Shown here one piece after another: positions 17,182 to 28,546 of a DNA stretch of 64,000 nucleotides. The stretch's first letter is position 1. Each line of letters starts with the position of its first letter. The position numbers were made by a program, and so were the translations under genes. This DNA is from an uncultured Flavobacteriales bacterium (GTDB lineage: Bacteria; Bacteroidota; Bacteroidia; Flavobacteriales_F; PHOS-HE28): contig CALMPI010000017.1 of the NCBI GenBank assembly GCA_937872175.1, positions 283,177-347,176 on the forward strand, given 5' to 3'. The notes below the pieces were generated by a model. The model was not told the origin of the DNA. It saw nothing but the letters and a program-made list of their open reading frames with translations, and made no database searches.

Positions 17182-17550
17182 GCGTGGAGCGTTCCACGCG
17201 CAGGAGGGGCGTTCACGCGGTCAAGCCCCCTCCTGGGCAGCGATCGCTCGCTGCTCCCATCAAGGAGGGGCACGGGGCGGTTTCCTCGTTCATCAATTAT
17301 GCGGCATGACTGGGTTGATACCTCCCCCGGCGCCTCCTTGCCCGGCGCGTGGAGCGTTCCACGCGCAGGAGGGGAGTTCACGCCATCAAGCCCCCTCCTG
17401 AGCAGCGATCGCTCGCTGCTCCCATCAAGGAGGGGCACGGGGTGGTTTCCTCGTTCATCAATTATGCGGCATGACTGGGTTGATACCTCCCCCGGCGCCT
17501 CCCTGCCCGGCGCGTGGAGCGTTCCACACGCAGGAGGGGTGTTCGCGCGA
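17182..17550. repeat. 165-bp tandem repeat, about 2.2 copies
   Basis: Copies begin at 17182, 17347 and 17512 (exactly 165 bp apart), each with GCGTGGAGCGTTCCAC. Copies 1 and 2 differ at only a few positions; copy 3 stops after about 38 bases. Each unit holds three nested inverted repeats: GCGTGGA/TCCACGC, CCCCTCCT/AGGAGGGG and GCAGCG/CGCTGC around ATCGCT. A partial copy is found again at 63948-64000. Confidence 0.9.
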
Positions 17551-17552
17551 TA

Positions 17553-17635
17553 GTCGGCGTGGCGATCTCCCTGGTCAGTGATCCGATCTCTTCCGGGAGA
17601 TCGCTTCCCCTGCAAAGCCAGGCTCGCGAAAACGT
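17553..17635. repeat. Dispersed GGCGATCTCCCTGG repeat, copy 2 (truncated)
   Basis: GTCGGCGTGGCGATCTCCCT through CTTCCGGGAGATCGCTTCCC to CTCGCGAAAACGTGTCGGG. It has the same hairpin arms and 3' end as the element at 17061 but lacks the GTCATCGCGAG start, apparently replaced by the partial third tandem copy. Confidence 0.7.
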
Positions 17636-17669
17636 GTCGGGAAGATCACCCGCCCATCCAGCTCCGCCC

Positions 17670-18101
17670 TCAACGCCCGCCCAGTGTGCGCCGTTTCCGC
17701 CGGGCCTTGGCCAGCTGTTCCTGCGCGAGCACCTCGTTCAGCGCGACGGCCTGCTGGATCAGGCGGCGCAGGGCGCCCTCGGGCAAGGGACCTGGGGCCG
17801 GCGGCGGGAGGTAGTGCCGGATCTGCGCGTGGTCCGTTCGGGCGAACAGCCCCTCGGGGTCGCCTAGGTGCACGCCCTCCACAAAGCCCAGCACCAGCCC
17901 CTTCTTCTGCAGGCTGAGGTAGCACATCCAGCGCCGGTGTTCATAGAACGGGATGCCGTACTTCCAGGTCTCCGCCATTCGGGGAGAGGCCTCCAGCAGC
18001 AGGTCGCGCAGGCGCAGGGCCTGTTCCTGCCACGGAGCGGGCAGCCCCTCGAACCAACCCTGGATGCGGGTGGTGGAGGGCACGGGACGAGAGGTGGGCA
18101 T
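17670..18101 (-). CDS. DUF1801 family protein
   Basis: A 143-residue cytosolic protein of the DUF1801 (YdhG-like) family. Residues 15-120 hold the family core: LPAPWQEQALRLRDLLLEAS, ETWKYGIPFYEHRRWMCYLS, KKGLVLGFVEGVHL and DHAQIRHYLP. The basic tail (QLAKARRKRRTLGG) is lineage-specific. The ATG at 18101 starts MPTSRPVPSTTR; the frame is open upstream but runs into the divergent bacilliredoxin promoter. The biochemical role of DUF1801 is not established; some relatives are fused to DNA-binding or iron-related domains. It is divergent from brxA. Confidence 0.85.
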   Translation of the reverse strand: MPTSRPVPSTTRIQGWFEGLPAPWQEQALRLRDLLLEASPRMAETWKYGIPFYEHRRWMCYLSLQKKGLVLGFVEGVHLGDPEGLFARTDHAQIRHYLPPPAPGPLPEGALRRLIQQAVALNEVLAQEQLAKARRKRRTLGGR

Positions 18102-18121
18102 GTGCCCCTTGACGGACCCGT

Positions 18122-18129
18122 TACTTTTG
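18122..18129 (+). promoter_or_regulatory. -7 box TACTTTTG for the bacilliredoxin gene
   Basis: A perfect TAnnTTTG box in the divergent region between the DUF1801 gene and the bacilliredoxin. It lies about 60 bases upstream of the ATG at 18189, leaving a longer leader than most genes here. Confidence 0.55.
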
Positions 18130-18188
18130 TACCGCCGTCGGGGACCGCAAATGTGGCTCCGAGGGCGGCCCGTCCAACCCGAACGACC

Positions 18189-18599
18189 ATGTACCCTCCC
18201 GAACTCGTCGCCCCCATGAAGACCGACCTCACCAGTGTCGGCTTCGAGGACCTCAAGACCCCCGATCAAGTGGACAAGGCGCTGGCCCAGCCCGGCACCG
18301 TGCTCTGCGTGGTGAACAGCGTGTGCGGCTGCGCCGCCGGTGCAGCGCGCCCCGGCGTGAAGATGAGTTTGCGCGGCGCCAAGCGGCCCGAGAAGCTCGT
18401 CACCGTGTTCGCCGGGGTGGACACCGACGCCACCATGCAGGCGCGCAAGCACTTCCTGCCCTACCCGCCCAGCAGCCCCAGCATGGCGCTGTTCAAGGAC
18501 GGCAAGTTGGTGCACTTCCTGGAGCGCCACCACATCGAGGGCCGCACCGCGGAGATGATCGCGGACAACCTGCAGATGGCCTACGAGGAGTTCTGCTGA
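18189..18599 (+). CDS. BrxA/BrxB family bacilliredoxin
   Basis: A 136-residue thioredoxin-fold protein of the bacilliredoxin (YphP/YqiW) family. The CGC active site (VVNSVCGCAAGAARP) lies at residues 46-48; VFAGVDTDATMQAR and PYPPSSPSMALFKDGKLVHFLERHHIEGR are family hallmarks. In Bacillus these proteins remove bacillithiol from protein thiols; many Bacteroidota make bacillithiol, so the same role is likely but inferred. The start MYPPELVAPMK fits the family; longer frames upstream overlap the DUF1801 gene. The protein ends in a cysteine. Confidence 0.92.
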   Translation: MYPPELVAPMKTDLTSVGFEDLKTPDQVDKALAQPGTVLCVVNSVCGCAAGAARPGVKMSLRGAKRPEKLVTVFAGVDTDATMQARKHFLPYPPSSPSMALFKDGKLVHFLERHHIEGRTAEMIADNLQMAYEEFC

Positions 18600-18612
18600 A
18601 CAGAGCCTTCGA

Positions 18613-21600
18613 TCACGGCAGTTGTTGTGCCCGCGTGGCCGTGGGCACCGCACCGCCGATGTTCACCAGCACCATGTCGCGGTCGTTGGCGCTGCCGGCG
18701 TACTTCACCACGCCGTCCAGGTTGGTGTCCTCGATCCGGTAGCCGGCCAGCGTGGCGGTGGGCACCGTGCCGCCCACGGCCACCAGGATGGGGTCGCGGT
18801 CGTTGTTGGCGCCGGCGTAGCGTAGGGTCGCGTCAGGCTTCACGTTCCCGGTCCACAGCACCTGCACCCCGTTCACGGACTTGCGTGCGTCGGTGCCCCA
18901 GGTGGGCGTGCCGGAGGTGGTGAGGTCCAGCGATGTGGTCGTCGTGCTGAGGGCCAGGGTGCTTGCGGTCATGGCGCCCAGGTGGTTGCGGTGCCGCACG
19001 GCCACCTGGTAGCTGCCGGGCGCGGCGAGCAGGGCCACCGGTGACACGCCGTCCTCGGCGACGACATCCCCATCGCGTTGAACCAGGGCCGCGCGCGTGG
19101 CGACGATGGTCGCCGGGTTCACGGCGTGGCGCAGTTCCACCAGCACCCAGTCCACCACCGCGTTATCCCCGCTGATGCTTGTGACCCCGGGCTGAAGGGC
19201 TTCACCGCCACCATCAGCCACCTGGGTGAAGCCCAGTGCCGTGTACGGTTCGGTGGCCGGGATGAGGCCGTTGGTGCGCAGCAGGTCGCGCATGCGGCCG
19301 GTGTTCGGGTCGTAGGGGCCTTCGAGCATCAGCTTCACGGACAGGCGCAGCCCGCCGTTGAGGATGGCGATGTTGTCCAGGTAGAGGCGGTCGCCGTAGT
19401 CGTTGACCCCGGTGAAGCGCAGCACCACCTGCTGGCCGTCGTAGGCGCTCAGGTCGATGTCGTGCAATTCCCATTGGTTGGCCGCCGTGGGTGCCCAGGG
19501 GCTGCTGCCCGTGGTGGTGGTGCCCAACGCCAGGGCCTCCTCGAAGTACAGCGTGGTCCAGCTCTGTCCACAGTTCGTGCTCACCTCCACGCGAAGGCCG
19601 TCGGTGTAGCTGGCCCCGTAGGGCTTGTAGGCGTGGTGGAACTGCAGCCGTGTGCCGGCGCTGCCGGCCAGGGAGAGCACGGGGCTCACCAGCCGGTCCT
19701 GCTGGCCGGGGGCGTTGTAGTAGTAGTAATCGATGCGCCAGGCCCGGGTGGGGTTACCGTCCGCACCCACGGTGAGCGCCTGGTTGGTCCAGGTGCCCTG
19801 TCCGTCGGGATTCTCCAAGGTCCATCCGGCGGGGGTCACCAGCTGGTCCTCGGCATTGGCCGTGACCGGTGTCGGTGCGCCTCCGGTGGGCACGGTGATG
19901 AAGCCGGGGATCGTGCGGGTGCTGCTTCCGTTCCCGTCCGTCACCGTAAGGGTGACGTCGTAACTGCCCGGGTCGGTGTAGGACACCACGGGAGCGCGCA
20001 CCGTGCTGGTGGCGGGCGATCCCCCGGGGAAGCTCCAGCTCCAGGTGGCGTTGGTGCCGTGGAGGGCGCTGTTGTCCCAGAACTGCACGGCGGGTGCCAG
20101 GCAGGTGGCGGTGCGCTTGTCGGCGCTGAAGTTGGCCAGCGGCGGGGCCGGCGTTTCCAGTGCGCTCTCCCACACGCTGCGGTCGGTGCCGTTGCGCACC
20201 TTGCCTTCGCGGTAGTGGATCAGCAGGCGCGTGCTGAAGGTCCTGGCCGGAAGTCCTGCGTTCCACAGGGTCCAGGACGGCGCTGCATCGCTGCGGATGT
20301 ACACGGCGCGGCGTGTGCCCAGGTAGAGGCCACCGTTGCTGCCGAGCTGGTGTGCGATGTTCGTGGGCCACTCCCCGTTCAGGTTCGCGTCGGTGATGTT
20401 GGTCCAGCTGGTGCCGCCGTTCGTGGAGCGGTACACCACATAGCTGTTCAGGTCGGGATAGTTGCCGTACTGCGATGTGCGCGTCAGCCAGAGGGTCTGG
20501 GGATCCGTACCGCTCACCGCGATGTCGTAAGGCACCCAGGTGTTGCCGTTCAGCTGTGCGCTCGATGGCGTGATGTCCGTCCAGTTCGATCCGCCATCGG
20601 TGCTGCGCCATACCTTCTTCACATCCCACCAACCCGGATAGGTGCACACATAGATGGTGTTGGGGTCGTTGAAGGCCACCTCGATGCTGGTCACCTTGGC
20701 GCCGAAATCGTGCACCTGGGCAAAGGAGGTTCCGTTGTCATCCGTGCGCCAGAGGCTGTTGTCCTCGCCCACGAAGGCGGCGTTCACCAGGTTGGGATGC
20801 CACACCACCTCGCTGCTCTCACCCACGATGTAGCTGGCGTTCGGTTCGCGCGACCACGCGCTGTTGCCGTTGTTCACGGTGCGGTCACCGCTGAGGGTCT
20901 TGTATCCGTAATCGCTCAGCGCGCGCCGGTCGTACTGCGGATGCACGAAGCCCCGGTAGTTGTCGCCGCCATCGGTGCTCACCCAGCCGCCCAGGTACAC
21001 CGCGTTGTCCTTCAGCAGGGTGCCGTTGTGGTAAGTGCCGCCGAGCATCACCTGCGCGCCGGTCCAGCCGCCCTGGCCGAAGCCCCAGAAGTCGGTACCG
21101 GCGATGCCGTTCATGCGGCGGGTGAAGGTGGCGCCGCCATCGGTGCTGTGGAAGATGCCGCCATCGCAGGCCACCCACAGATCGGTGCCGAAGAAGCGGA
21201 TATCGTGGATGTCGGCGTGGACATAGTCGACCTTGTTGCTGTGGCTCCACTTGGCCGGGCAGCTGAAGGTGATGCCGCCATCGGTGCTCACCCAGCGGTT
21301 CACGGCGCCCACCTGGAGCGTGTTCGCGTTGGAGGGATCCACGGCGAGGGCCAGGTCATAGTAGTACTGGCCACCGTCGTCCTGTCCGGCATCGTCCCAG
21401 CCCATCAGGTTGAGGTTGGTGGGCGAGGGCACACCGCCAGGTCCTGAGCCGCAACACTGAAAGGTCCATGTACTGCCACTATCCATGCTTCGGTAGATGC
21501 CATAGAGCCCGCTGCCGCCATCGGCGACACCGGTGCAAAGGGCGTACACGGTGTTCGGCGCGTTGGCGCTCACAGCGATCTCCGTGCGCCCTTGTTCATC

Positions 21601-22554
21601 GGGCGCTGCGGGCAGGGGCCAGTTGATGCCCACCTGCGTGAAGCTCACCCCGTTGTTCGTGCTGCGCCAGAACTCGGTGCGGTCGCCGGTCCGCTTGATG
21701 GCGTACACCGTGTTCGGGTCGCCGGGCTTGAACTCCAGCTCCTGCCAGGTGCCGGTCTGCACCTGGGTGAAGCTGGTGCCGCCGTTGGTGCTTCGATAGA
21801 GCCCGGCGCTGCTGCACACGAAGAGCACTTGGGCGTTCGTGGGGTGAAGCACGATATCGCGGATCTCGTGGTCCGCGGCCTGGAAGGTGGCGTCGCCGAT
21901 GGGGGTCCAGTTGGCCCCGCCATCAGTGGTCTTCCACAGGTCGCCCTCGGCACCGAAGTAGGCGGTGTTCTGCGTGCTGTGGTCCAGCTCCACGCTGAGC
22001 ACCGTGCCGATCATGAGGCTTTTGGTGACGTTGGTCCAGTTGAGGCCCTTGTCGGTGGTCTTCCACACGCCGGCGTTGGCCGTGCCCGAATAGAGGAGGT
22101 CGCTGTTCACAAGGCTCTGCTCCACGGTGTACACGTGCGCCGCACCACAGGCGTAGCTCTTGGCGGCGGCGCCGTGGTCCCAGTCGAAGGGCCCGATGCA
22201 GCTCCAGTTCGCCGCACGGCCGGCGCGCAACGCGTCGGAAGCATCATGGTAGCGGCGCAGGTCCTGGGTGTAGGTGGCGCGTTGTGCGGGATCGATGGGG
22301 ACCAGCGCGTGCCCAAGCTCCCGTTTCCACCGCTTGTAGAACTGGGTGTGCGTGTTCTTCTCGAAGGGGTGCGTGGCGTAATACGCCTCGTAGACCGCCT
22401 GCACCGCGCCGGGGTCGGGATCGGGCGCGTACATCAACTGTGCCCACTGGGGCAGGGCAGCGCTCAGCTGGGGGTTCGCCGATGGATCCTGGGCGCAGAG
22501 GATGGGCGCCAGGAGCAGTGCGGTGATGGCCGTGTGAAGGCGTGTGCGGGTCAT
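18613..22554 (-). CDS. Very large secreted protein: sortilin-like propeller, PKD, jelly-roll and duplicated C-terminal module
   Basis: A 1313-residue exported protein. Signal peptide MTRTRLHTAITALLLAPILCAQ; start set at 22554 just before it. Residues about 110-780 are a BNR/VPS10 (sortilin-type) beta-propeller with repeated DGG-NWT, STNGGTSF and ASP-box-like SxDxGxTW motifs. A PKD domain follows near 815-890 (FSFPGG-type SWSFPGGSPA, YDVTLTVTDGNGS). Next is a MAM/jelly-roll-like region (about 930-1060). The C-terminus is not a standard type A sorting domain: it carries two copies of an NDRD...IGG..PTAT unit at about 1239-1277 and 1278-1313. A CACCTTCG box at 22559-22566 lies next to the ATG. 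Likely a surface adhesin or glycan-binding protein. Confidence 0.85.
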   Translation of the reverse strand: MTRTRLHTAITALLLAPILCAQDPSANPQLSAALPQWAQLMYAPDPDPGAVQAVYEAYYATHPFEKNTHTQFYKRWKRELGHALVPIDPAQRATYTQDLRRYHDASDALRAGRAANWSCIGPFDWDHGAAAKSYACGAAHVYTVEQSLVNSDLLYSGTANAGVWKTTDKGLNWTNVTKSLMIGTVLSVELDHSTQNTAYFGAEGDLWKTTDGGANWTPIGDATFQAADHEIRDIVLHPTNAQVLFVCSSAGLYRSTNGGTSFTQVQTGTWQELEFKPGDPNTVYAIKRTGDRTEFWRSTNNGVSFTQVGINWPLPAAPDEQGRTEIAVSANAPNTVYALCTGVADGGSGLYGIYRSMDSGSTWTFQCCGSGPGGVPSPTNLNLMGWDDAGQDDGGQYYYDLALAVDPSNANTLQVGAVNRWVSTDGGITFSCPAKWSHSNKVDYVHADIHDIRFFGTDLWVACDGGIFHSTDGGATFTRRMNGIAGTDFWGFGQGGWTGAQVMLGGTYHNGTLLKDNAVYLGGWVSTDGGDNYRGFVHPQYDRRALSDYGYKTLSGDRTVNNGNSAWSREPNASYIVGESSEVVWHPNLVNAAFVGEDNSLWRTDDNGTSFAQVHDFGAKVTSIEVAFNDPNTIYVCTYPGWWDVKKVWRSTDGGSNWTDITPSSAQLNGNTWVPYDIAVSGTDPQTLWLTRTSQYGNYPDLNSYVVYRSTNGGTSWTNITDANLNGEWPTNIAHQLGSNGGLYLGTRRAVYIRSDAAPSWTLWNAGLPARTFSTRLLIHYREGKVRNGTDRSVWESALETPAPPLANFSADKRTATCLAPAVQFWDNSALHGTNATWSWSFPGGSPATSTVRAPVVSYTDPGSYDVTLTVTDGNGSSTRTIPGFITVPTGGAPTPVTANAEDQLVTPAGWTLENPDGQGTWTNQALTVGADGNPTRAWRIDYYYYNAPGQQDRLVSPVLSLAGSAGTRLQFHHAYKPYGASYTDGLRVEVSTNCGQSWTTLYFEEALALGTTTTGSSPWAPTAANQWELHDIDLSAYDGQQVVLRFTGVNDYGDRLYLDNIAILNGGLRLSVKLMLEGPYDPNTGRMRDLLRTNGLIPATEPYTALGFTQVADGGGEALQPGVTSISGDNAVVDWVLVELRHAVNPATIVATRAALVQRDGDVVAEDGVSPVALLAAPGSYQVAVRHRNHLGAMTASTLALSTTTTSLDLTTSGTPTWGTDARKSVNGVQVLWTGNVKPDATLRYAGANNDRDPILVAVGGTVPTATLAGYRIEDTNLDGVVKYAGSANDRDMVLVNIGGAVPTATRAQQLP

Positions 22555-22651
22555 GGAGCGAAGGTGCGTCGATCGACCCGCACGGGACATGACCGAAGTC
22601 GGGGAGGATGGGGATCCCTCGCCGCAGGCGGCCGTATGGCGGCCGAATGAA

Positions 22652-22678
22652 GAAGCCCCGGCCATTGGCCGGGGCTTC
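22652..22678 (-). terminator. Terminator of gdhA
   Basis: GAAGCCCCGGCC pairs with GGCCGGGGCTTC around a short ATT loop. It lies about 20 bases downstream of the gdhA stop on the minus strand and upstream of the large propeller gene. No strong T-tract. Confidence 0.7.
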
Positions 22679-22699
22679 CTGTTGGTGTGCGGTCGGTAC

Positions 22700-25274
<2,575 letters not shown>

Positions 25275-25379
25275 GGCGGTCCCGCCCAAGATAACGGCAC
25301 ACCCGATCGTGGAGGAACAGCGGGCCACGCGTGAAGCCGGGCCGGTGGGTTTGGCTACTTTCGACCCGCCACCAGACCC

Positions 25380-27779
25380 ATGAGGAACCCCTTCGCCTGC
25401 CTTGCCCTGCTGCTCGGGGCCGGCACGCTGGCCCAAGAGCAGGCCGTGCTGCAGGGCCGCATCACCGACACCGCTTCGGGCATCGGCCTGATCGGTGTGA
25501 ACGTGCTCGCCGGGCCCGGAAAGGGCACCGCCACCGACGCCAACGGCGATTACCGCCTGTCCCTGGACGCCGGGGAGCGATCCATCACCTTCACGCTGCT
25601 GGGCTATGCCAACGAGACCCGCGAGGTGGTGCTGGTGGGGGGCCAGGAGACCCGCCTGGACGTGGCCATGCGCGCCTCGGCCACGCAATTGGACATGGTG
25701 GTGGTGACCGCGGGCAAGTTCGAACAGCGCGTGGGGGAGGTGAGCCAGAGCCTCAGCGTGCTGCGCCCCGAGGTGATCCAGAACAAGAACATCACCAACG
25801 TGAACGAGGTGCTGGGGCAGGTCCCCGGCGTGGTGATCATCGACGAGGACCCGCAGATCCGCGCCGGCAGCGGCTTCAGCTATGGGGCCGGCAGCCGGGT
25901 GATGGTGCTGGTGGACGACCTGCCCGTGCTGAGCGGCGACATCGGCCGCACCTCCTGGAGCATCGTGCCCACCGAGAACGTGGAGCAGATCGAGGTGATC
26001 AAGGGCGCCAGCAGTGTGCTCTACGGCAGCGCCGCGCTCAGCGGGGTCATCAACGTGCGCACCGCCTATCCGCGCGAGGAGCCCATGACCCGGGTGAACG
26101 TCTTCGCCGGGATGTATGACACCCCGCGGAACAAGGAAGCGCGGCCGCGCACCGATCGCCCGGCGTTCCTCGGAGGCACCAACTTCTTCCACAGCCAGCG
26201 CTTCGGCCAATGGGATGTGGTGCTCGGCGGCAACCTGGTGTGGGACGAAGGGTTCCTGGGCCCCGAATCGGTGGGCAAGGACACGCTGAACCGCGACGAC
26301 CCCAAGTACAGCACGCCCGCAGGCTACGACCACCGCGTGCGGGTGAACGGCGGGGTGCGCTACCGGCACAAGAAGGTCAAAGGCCTCAACTACGGCGTCA
26401 ACGCCAACGCCATCCGGGCGGATAACACCAGCGTGTTCATCTGGGATGATGCGGGCGACAACATCTATCGCGCGGAGAACGGGACGGTGACCAACACGCA
26501 GGGGATGCAGTACTACGTGGACCCCTACGTGAACTACCTGAGCGACAAACAGACGCGCCACAGCCTGCGCGGCCGCTACTTCAACCAGAAGTTCGACAAC
26601 AGCGGGAACCAGAGCAACGCCAGCCACTTCCTGTACGGGGAATATCAAGCCCAGCAGCGCATGGACATCTGGGGTGAGACGGTCCTCACCGGTGGCATCG
26701 TGGCGCAGCGCACCCGCTCGGTGGCGCTGTTGTACAGCGGCAACCCCGATGGCGACGATGAGAACACGGCCACCAATACCGCCGCCTACCTCCAGGTGGA
26801 CAAGAAGCTGATCAAGGAACGGCTGGCATTGAGCGCAGGGGTGCGCTACGAGAGCTTCTCGGTGAACGAGGACCAGCAGGCCGTGCCTGTGTTCCGTGCG
26901 GGGGGCACCTACCGGGTGCTGAAGGGCACCTTCGTGCGGGCCAGCTACGGGCAGGGCTTCCGCTTCCCCACCATCGGCGAGCGCTTCATCCGCACCAACG
27001 TGGGCCCGCTCAACATCTACCCCAATCCCGACCTGGAGCCGGAGGAGAGCTGGAATGCCGAGGCCGGCATCAAGCAGGGCTTCCGCATCGGCGGCTTCAC
27101 CGGCTATTTCGACGCGGTGTACTTCCAACAGGAATACAGCCGCTACATCGAATTCACCTTCGGGCAGTGGGCCGTGCCCACCTTCACCAACTTCGCCGGG
27201 CTGGGCTTCAAGTCGGTGAACACCGGCAACGCGCGGGTGAGCGGGGTGGAACTGGAGCTGGCCGGCAAGGGCAAGGTCGGTGCCGTGGACCTCATGGTGC
27301 TGGCCGGCTACACCTGGTCGAAGCCCATCACCACAACTCCTGACGAGGTGTACGCGCAGCCCGTGATCCAGGGCTACCCGCCCTCCACCTATCGCAACAC
27401 CAGCTATGATGCGGGCGACGACCTGCTGAAGTTCCGCGTGGAGCATCTGTTGCGCATCGATGTGCAGGCCGATTGGCGACGGCTCAACGCCGGGTTCAGC
27501 GTGCGCTACAACAGCCACGTGCGCAACATCGACAAGGTGTTCGTCGACCTGGACGAGAGCGCCGTGGAACTCACCGCGCTGCGGACTGGCGTGGGCGAAT
27601 GGATGGCCACGCACCGCAGCGGTGACACGGTCCTGGACGCCCGGGTGGGGGTCAAGGTGGGTGCGAACAACCGTGTCTCCATGGTGGTGAACAACCTCAC
27701 CAACCTCACCTACGCCATCCGTCCCTTGAGCGTGGAGGCACCGCGCAGCTTCCAGCTGCAGTTCAGCCGCAGCATTTAG
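25380..27779 (+). CDS. TonB-dependent outer-membrane receptor
   Basis: A 799-residue outer-membrane receptor. Signal peptide MRNPFACLALLLGAGTLAQ. A carboxypeptidase-regulatory-like domain (residues about 22-100: LQGRITDTASGIGLIGVNV, DANGDYRLSL) precedes the plug (about 110-225: VMVLVDDLPVLSGD, VEQIEVIKGASSVLYGSAALSGVINV). The rest is a 22-strand barrel with alternating aromatic strands, ending RSFQLQFSRSI. The substrate is not identifiable; no siderophore, vitamin or SusD gene is adjacent. A TACTTTCG box (25356-25363) lies 16 bases before the ATG. kdsB starts three bases after the stop and is probably co-transcribed. Confidence 0.92.
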   Translation: MRNPFACLALLLGAGTLAQEQAVLQGRITDTASGIGLIGVNVLAGPGKGTATDANGDYRLSLDAGERSITFTLLGYANETREVVLVGGQETRLDVAMRASATQLDMVVVTAGKFEQRVGEVSQSLSVLRPEVIQNKNITNVNEVLGQVPGVVIIDEDPQIRAGSGFSYGAGSRVMVLVDDLPVLSGDIGRTSWSIVPTENVEQIEVIKGASSVLYGSAALSGVINVRTAYPREEPMTRVNVFAGMYDTPRNKEARPRTDRPAFLGGTNFFHSQRFGQWDVVLGGNLVWDEGFLGPESVGKDTLNRDDPKYSTPAGYDHRVRVNGGVRYRHKKVKGLNYGVNANAIRADNTSVFIWDDAGDNIYRAENGTVTNTQGMQYYVDPYVNYLSDKQTRHSLRGRYFNQKFDNSGNQSNASHFLYGEYQAQQRMDIWGETVLTGGIVAQRTRSVALLYSGNPDGDDENTATNTAAYLQVDKKLIKERLALSAGVRYESFSVNEDQQAVPVFRAGGTYRVLKGTFVRASYGQGFRFPTIGERFIRTNVGPLNIYPNPDLEPEESWNAEAGIKQGFRIGGFTGYFDAVYFQQEYSRYIEFTFGQWAVPTFTNFAGLGFKSVNTGNARVSGVELELAGKGKVGAVDLMVLAGYTWSKPITTTPDEVYAQPVIQGYPPSTYRNTSYDAGDDLLKFRVEHLLRIDVQADWRRLNAGFSVRYNSHVRNIDKVFVDLDESAVELTALRTGVGEWMATHRSGDTVLDARVGVKVGANNRVSMVVNNLTNLTYAIRPLSVEAPRSFQLQFSRSI

Positions 27780-27782
27780 GCC

Positions 27783-28532
27783 GTGCGCATCCTGGGCGTC
27801 ATCCCTGCGCGCTACGGAAGCAGCCGCCTGCCGGGCAAGGTGCTTCTGGACATCGGCGGGCGCAGCATGCTCGCGCGTGTGATCGAACAGGCCCGCCGGT
27901 CCACCGGGCTGGCCACCGTGGTGGTGGCCACCGATGACGAACGGGTGGCCGGGCATGTGCGCGGTCTGAACACCGAGGTCGTGATGACCTCCGCGGACCA
28001 TCCCAGCGGGACGGACCGCTGTTATGAGGCCCTGGCGAAGGTGGGTCGAGACCGGTACGATGCGGTGGTGAACATCCAGGGCGACGAGCCCTTTCTGGAC
28101 CCGACCCAGCTGGATCTGGTGTGCGCCACGCTCGAGCGCCCCGGCGTCCAGGTGGCCACCCTGGCCAAAGCGGTGACCGATGACCGGGAGCTTGACGATC
28201 CCGGTGAAGCCCACCTGGTGGTGGACAAGGACCTGAACGCCTTGTACTTCAGCCGGGCGGCCATCCCTTTTCTGCGCGATGAGGTCTCCGGTCCACGGCA
28301 TCGGGCCTTCCCCTTCCTGAAGCACGTGGGCGTATATGGCTATCGGAGCGAAGTGCTGGAGCGGCTGGTGGCGCTTCCGCCGAGCCCGCTGGAACTGGCG
28401 GAGCGACTGGAGCAGTTGCGCTGGTTGGAGAACGGGTTCCGCATCACGGTCGCCCTGACGGACCACGACAGCTTCTGTGTGGACACCGAGGCCGATCTGG
28501 CGGAGGCCAGGCGGCGCGCCGCCGCATCGTAA
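27783..28532 (+). CDS. kdsB: 3-deoxy-manno-octulosonate cytidylyltransferase
   Basis: A 249-residue CMP-KDO synthetase that activates KDO for lipid A-core assembly, a cytosolic step of lipopolysaccharide synthesis. IPARYGSSRLPGK at residues 7-19 is the nucleotide-binding signature. MTSADHPSGTDRCYE, VVNIQGDEPFL, YFSRAAIPF and HVGVYGYR are in family order, and EQLRWLENGFRI with VDTEADL closes the domain. The start is GTG at 27783, the only one giving the proper N-terminus (MRILGVIPARYG). It lies three bases after the TonB receptor stop. Confidence 0.96.
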   Translation: MRILGVIPARYGSSRLPGKVLLDIGGRSMLARVIEQARRSTGLATVVVATDDERVAGHVRGLNTEVVMTSADHPSGTDRCYEALAKVGRDRYDAVVNIQGDEPFLDPTQLDLVCATLERPGVQVATLAKAVTDDRELDDPGEAHLVVDKDLNALYFSRAAIPFLRDEVSGPRHRAFPFLKHVGVYGYRSEVLERLVALPPSPLELAERLEQLRWLENGFRITVALTDHDSFCVDTEADLAEARRRAAAS

Positions 28533-28546
28533 TTTGGCCGGCTGCC

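Larger units (their letters stand above)
16957..17669. other. Gene-free region filled with dispersed and tandem repeats
   Basis: About 710 bases between tadA and the DUF1801 gene hold no credible gene. In order they contain: a CACGCAGAGGCGCAG-type mini-repeat (16977-17004); a GTCATCGCGAG...GGCGATCTCCCTGG element (17061-17180); 2.2 tandem copies of a 165-bp repeat (17182-17550); and a second GGCGATCTCCCTGG element with its hairpin partner (17553-17610). Open frames crossing the region are made of the repeats themselves. Confidence 0.85.

Noticed and set aside
17182..17550. CRISPR array
   Set aside because: The repeat unit is 165 bp with no alternating unique spacers; it is a tandem duplication.
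25275..28466. Minus-strand open frame extending dprA to over 1400 codons
   Set aside because: It is antisense to the TonB receptor and kdsB and has Gly/His/Arg/Val-rich composition typical of GC-rich antisense frames.
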